Assembly (NCBI RefSeq): GCF_013410355.1 | Contig: NZ_JACCFI010000001.1 | Location: forward strand, 1,612,001-1,676,000 | DNA length: 64,000 bases | DNA from: Agromyces hippuratus | Lineage (GTDB): Bacteria > Actinomycetota > Actinomycetes > Actinomycetales > Microbacteriaceae | Direction of reading: 5' to 3' | Translations under genes and position numbers: made by a program | Shown here: piece after piece, positions 61,201 to 64,000 of the stretch | Layout of the letters: each line of letters starts with the position of its first letter | Numbering within the stretch: position 1 is the first letter of the stretch | The notes under the pieces: generated by a model | Seen by the model: the letters and a program-made list of their open reading frames with translations, nothing else | Told to the model about the DNA's origin: nothing | Database searches by the model: none

Positions 61201-61222
61201 GCCCGGCCGTTCGGCCACGGGC
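61201..61222 (-). terminator. Weak hairpin downstream of the anti-sigma gene
   Basis: GCCCGGCC pairs with GGCCACGGGC around GTTC, with a 2-nt bulge. It lies 56 bp beyond the rskA stop on the minus strand. Confidence 0.35.
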
Positions 61223-61277
61223 ACTCAGACCCTAACCGAGTGGCAGCGGCGTGGCGGCATCCGTTGTGGCAGGTCGA

Positions 61278-62165
61278 CTACGTCGGGATGACGACGATCG
61301 GTTCGGTCGTGGGTTGCGGCGAACCGCCCGCGGGCTCGACGGTGACGCCGACGGCGACGCCCGGCGCGAAGTCGCCCTCGAGCACGCGCCAGGTCTCGCC
61401 CTCCGCCACATCGAACGTGCCGGCCGACTGCGCACCCGCGTCGTCGATGTACCAGAGCTCGTACGTCGATGCGTCGCCGACGTCGGGCAGCCCCTCGACG
61501 ACGACGCCCGAGCGGCTCTGCTCGGCCGACCAGTAGAGCGTGACGGCTCCGCCGCCCTCGATCTCGTGCGTCGACGACTCCACGTCGGGCGCTTCGGCGA
61601 TCGCCGCCATCTCGCGCTGCGCGCCCCAGCCGTTGGGTCCCGTCCATGCGACGCCGATGACCGCACCGACGATGAGCACGACGGATGCCGCCGCTGCCGC
61701 GACGATCGCTCCCGGACGCTGGAACCAGCGGCGCCGGGCGGCGTGTTCGGCCGGGCCGGGCTCGCGCGGAGCCTGAGGTGCTGCGGGCGCAGTCTCCGGG
61801 GCCGGCTCCGGCTCCGCGAGAGCGGGCGGTGCGGGCGATGCCGGTGCGGTGGCGGGCATCGCGGGCGCCGCGGCCTCCGGAACCTGCTGCGGCAGCTCGT
61901 CGAGCTGTGCCATGAGCCGGGACTTGAGCGCCGGCGGTGGCTCGGCGGGCGTGGTCGCAGCGGCGAGCAGCGCCGCCGTCTCGGCGAAGCCGTCGGCATC
62001 GCCCTGCAGCTCGGCGTCGCCGGCGAGCGCGCGCTCGACGGCGGCCCGTTCCTCGGCGTCGACCGCGTCGAGCGCGTACGCCGCGACGGCGTCGCGAAGC
62101 GCATCGAGGGCTGCCTCGCCCTGAGTCTCGTCGCGCTCGTCGCGCGGCTCGTTCGTGTCGCTCAC
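61278..62165 (-). CDS. rskA: RskA-like anti-sigma factor
   Basis: This is a 295-aa single-pass membrane anti-sigma factor. The N-terminal cytoplasmic anti-sigma region (about 17-75; LRDAVAAYALDAVDAEERAAVERAL) is followed by a Pro/Ala-rich linker (about 90-140), one transmembrane helix (about 147-170) and a C-terminal extracytoplasmic RskA domain with STHEIEGGGAVTLYWSAEQ and YELWYIDDAG. It should hold the adjacent SigK-type factor inactive until regulated proteolysis. The start is GTG 62165, overlapping the sigma stop by 4 bp, as expected for a matched pair. Confidence 0.9.
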   Translation of the reverse strand: MSDTNEPRDERDETQGEAALDALRDAVAAYALDAVDAEERAAVERALAGDAELQGDADGFAETAALLAAATTPAEPPPALKSRLMAQLDELPQQVPEAAAPAMPATAPASPAPPALAEPEPAPETAPAAPQAPREPGPAEHAARRRWFQRPGAIVAAAAASVVLIVGAVIGVAWTGPNGWGAQREMAAIAEAPDVESSTHEIEGGGAVTLYWSAEQSRSGVVVEGLPDVGDASTYELWYIDDAGAQSAGTFDVAEGETWRVLEGDFAPGVAVGVTVEPAGGSPQPTTEPIVVIPT

Positions 62166-62827
62166 GTCGTCACCCCCAATGCGGTTCGCAACCTGATCAT
62201 GCCGTCTCGCAATCGGGTCTTCACCGTGCCGAGCGGCACGTCGAGGCGGTCGGCGATCTCGCTCTGCGTGAGTCCGCCGTAGTAGGCCAGCGAAACACAC
62301 TCGCGTTGCAGTTCGCTGAGCCCCCCGAGGGCATCGACGACCCGCTCGTGCTCGACCCTGATCTCGACCGCCTCGGCGACCGTGTCGACGGGCACGTCCA
62401 GGTCGCGCACTCCGATGCGGAGGTCGCGATCGCGTGCGGCCTGCGAGGCGCGGATGCGATCGACGGCGCGGCGATGCGCGAGAGTGAACATCCACGCGAG
62501 TGCGTTGCCGCGGCTCGCATCGAACCTCGGGGCGGTCTGCCAGATCTCGAGGTACACGTCCTGCGTCACCTCCTCGGCCTGCGCCGGATCGACGACGAGT
62601 CGGCGCACGAGGCCGAAGACCCTGGGCGCGGTCTGGTCGTAGAGGTCGCCGAAGGCCTCCCGGTCGCCGGCGCCGACCAGCGTGAGCAGCTGCTCGGCGG
62701 TCGGGGCGGGCGCCGGCGCAGTGAGGTCACTGTCGCGGTCGGCCACGCGCCCCAGCATGCCAGATCGGGGGCCGGGCGTCGTGCGTGCCGCGACCGCGGT
62801 GCGGTGCGATGCGATGGCATGGCTCAT
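62162..62827 (-). CDS. sigK: ECF sigma factor SigK-type
   Basis: This is a 221-aa ECF RNA polymerase sigma factor. Region 2 (FGDLYDQTAPRVFGLVRRLV, VTQDVYLEIWQTAPRFD, AWMFTLAHRRAVDRIR) and region 4 (LGGLSELQRECVSLAYYGGL, SEIADRLDVPLGTVKTRLRDG) are complete. Similarity and the adjacent RskA partner point to the SigK group. The start ATG 62827 overlaps the dipZ stop by 4 bp; ATG 62758 near MLGRVADRD is a shorter alternative. The coupling to dipZ suggests the regulon responds to redox or disulfide stress in the envelope, an inference. Confidence 0.9.
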   Translation of the reverse strand: MSHAIASHRTAVAARTTPGPRSGMLGRVADRDSDLTAPAPAPTAEQLLTLVGAGDREAFGDLYDQTAPRVFGLVRRLVVDPAQAEEVTQDVYLEIWQTAPRFDASRGNALAWMFTLAHRRAVDRIRASQAARDRDLRIGVRDLDVPVDTVAEAVEIRVEHERVVDALGGLSELQRECVSLAYYGGLTQSEIADRLDVPLGTVKTRLRDGMIRLRTALGVTT

Positions 62828-64000
62828 CCGAACGTGAAGGAGTAGGCGTCGACTCCGGCGCTCACGGTGACGGTGATGATTCCGGATGCCGCGGCATCCG
62901 TCTTCACGAGTTCATACGAGCGGGGAACGCCGCTGATCGCGATCTCGCGGCGCTCCTCGCCGTCGTCGACGACGATCGTGCCCTCCCCGCCCAGCACCAT
63001 CCGCACCTCGCTCGCGGTGTAGTCGAGTCGCACCCTTGCGTCGCCGGCCGCCGGGGCGACCGACTGGGTGTCGAGCGCCCAGGAGCCGTCGAGGGCGAAG
63101 GAGTCGGCGGCGAGCTGCTTCGGGAACGCGAAGGCGGTCGTCGCCCGGCGATACGGCTCGCGCCCGCCGAAGTTGATCTGCTTCGTCGTGCCGAGGAAGG
63201 TCTCCGGCGTCGTGGAACCGGCCTCGGGGGTGTCGTCGGCCTGCTCGGTTGCGGGTGGCAGGTCGACGGCGGAGTCGGCCGCCTGCAGCAGTTCGCGGAT
63301 GAGCCCCTCGGTCGCGGCGTAGTTGCCCTCGCCGAAGGAGATGTGCCGCACGACGCCCTCGGCGTCGATCAGGTAGTGCGCCGGCCAGTAGCGGTTCCGG
63401 TAGTTCGTCCACGTCGCGAGCGAGTTGTCGAGGCCGACCGGGTAGTCGATGCCGAAGGCGGAGATGCCCGCCTCGACGTTGCGCGGCTCCTTCTCGAAGG
63501 CGTACTCGGGCGAGTGGATGCCGACGACCGCGAGGCCGGCATCACGGTACGCCTCGTCCCACGCGACGACGTGCGGGACCGAGCGCTGGCAGTTGATGCA
63601 CGAGTACGCCCAGAAGTCGACGAGCACGACTCGGCCGCGAAGCGCTGCAAGGTCGACCGGCGCTCCGTCATCCGTGTTGAACCACTGCTGGATCCCTGTG
63701 ATCGACGGTGCCGTGCCGCACGACTCGAGCACCGCGGCGCCGTTCGTGCACTGGTCGAGCTCGTCGTTCTCGTCGTTCACCAGGCCGCCGAGGTCGAGCG
63801 CCCGCGTGACTTCGTCGGAGTCGGCGAGCTCCTGCTGGAAGGCGCTCGTGTAGTCGGGCACGAGTCGCTGCAGCAGTTGCGGAAGGTTGAAGACGAGCCC
63901 CACGGCGAGCGCGATCATCACGACGCCGCCGGTGATGCGGATGGCGCGCTGGTGCGTGCGGAAGGTCTTCACCCGTTCGGCGACGCGGCGCCCCGCGAGG
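62824..64000 (-). CDS. dipZ: DipZ-like cytochrome c biogenesis/thioredoxin protein, partial (runs off right edge)
   Basis: The visible 391 residues are the C-terminal part of a DipZ-type protein. A membrane helix (TGGVVMIALAVGLVFNL) follows a basic segment GRRVAERVKTFRTHQ. Then comes an extracytoplasmic TlpA-like thioredoxin domain with DFWAYSCINCQRSVPHV (redox motif CINC) and a C-terminal beta-sandwich ending YSFTFG. In full-length DipZ a CcdA-like membrane domain precedes this; it would lie beyond the window. The frame is open to the edge with no likely start. The gene likely handles disulfide exchange outside the membrane. Its stop overlaps sigK. Confidence 0.87.
   Translation of the reverse strand, partial: LAGRRVAERVKTFRTHQRAIRITGGVVMIALAVGLVFNLPQLLQRLVPDYTSAFQQELADSDEVTRALDLGGLVNDENDELDQCTNGAAVLESCGTAPSITGIQQWFNTDDGAPVDLAALRGRVVLVDFWAYSCINCQRSVPHVVAWDEAYRDAGLAVVGIHSPEYAFEKEPRNVEAGISAFGIDYPVGLDNSLATWTNYRNRYWPAHYLIDAEGVVRHISFGEGNYAATEGLIRELLQAADSAVDLPPATEQADDTPEAGSTTPETFLGTTKQINFGGREPYRRATTAFAFPKQLAADSFALDGSWALDTQSVAPAAGDARVRLDYTASEVRMVLGGEGTIVVDDGEERREIAISGVPRSYELVKTDAAASGIITVTVSAGVDAYSFTFG

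Overview
The window is typical high-GC actinobacterial chromosome, most likely from Microbacteriaceae; an Agromyces-like organism is my guess, not something the sequence proves. The grounds are strong GC codon bias, frequent GTG starts, CarD, SenX3-RegX3, PhoU, a GlnR-type regulator, DUF3048 and DUF3263 proteins, a stand-alone groEL under CIRCE, F420-type luciferase-like enzymes, and ECF sigma factor SigK with an RskA-like anti-sigma factor. Genes are tightly packed and no gap exceeds about 250 bp. I see no prophage, insertion sequence or CRISPR array.

Layout. 1-4.1 kb: molybdenum cofactor genes (moaE, moeZ on minus; moaD, moeA, moaC, moaB on plus). 4.1-6.2 kb: PAP2 phosphatase and a Bcr/CflA-type drug exporter. 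6.4-17.1 kb: a pentose or xylo-oligosaccharide locus with a ROK regulator, a three-gene sugar importer without ATPase, a GH3 glycosidase, a LacI regulator, xylose isomerase and xylulokinase. 17.1-21.3 kb: groEL with CIRCE, a DUF3048 lipoprotein, a cold-shock protein, LytR_C and DUF3263 proteins. 21.5-26 kb: msrB, a nitroreductase, a DMT transporter, tRNA-Thr, a DsbA-like thioredoxin, and an MsiK/UgpC-type ATPase that probably powers the importer at 7.7-10.9 kb.

26-36.4 kb: a 61-bp tandem repeat that copies the start region of the DUF4032 gene, then rlmB-cysS, ispDF, carD, a small lipoprotein, senX3-regX3, phoU and gpmA. 36.6-42.7 kb: one gene for a secreted 2029-residue mosaic protein (ThuA, sugar dehydrogenase, PKD, carbohydrate-binding and lectin-like modules). 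42.8-53.2 kb: ygfZ, a nitrobindin, two small membrane proteins, glnR, ppk, mutT1 and pstSCAB behind a clear PHO box. Together with senX3-regX3-phoU, the window carries much of a phosphate-starvation and polyphosphate circuit.

53.2-64 kb: an aminodeoxychorismate-lyase-like enzyme, an unknown protein, a NarL-type two-component system divergent from a membrane protein, a shortened ScyD/ScyE-like protein, an HNH protein abutting an odd tRNA-Lys, a YegP-like protein, a luciferase-like monooxygenase, and a dipZ-sigK-rskA operon running off the right edge.

A recurring signal is a TANNNT hexamer 6-8 nt upstream of the start codon with no Shine-Dalgarno sequence. It fits leaderless transcription of at least a dozen genes and was used here to choose several starts.
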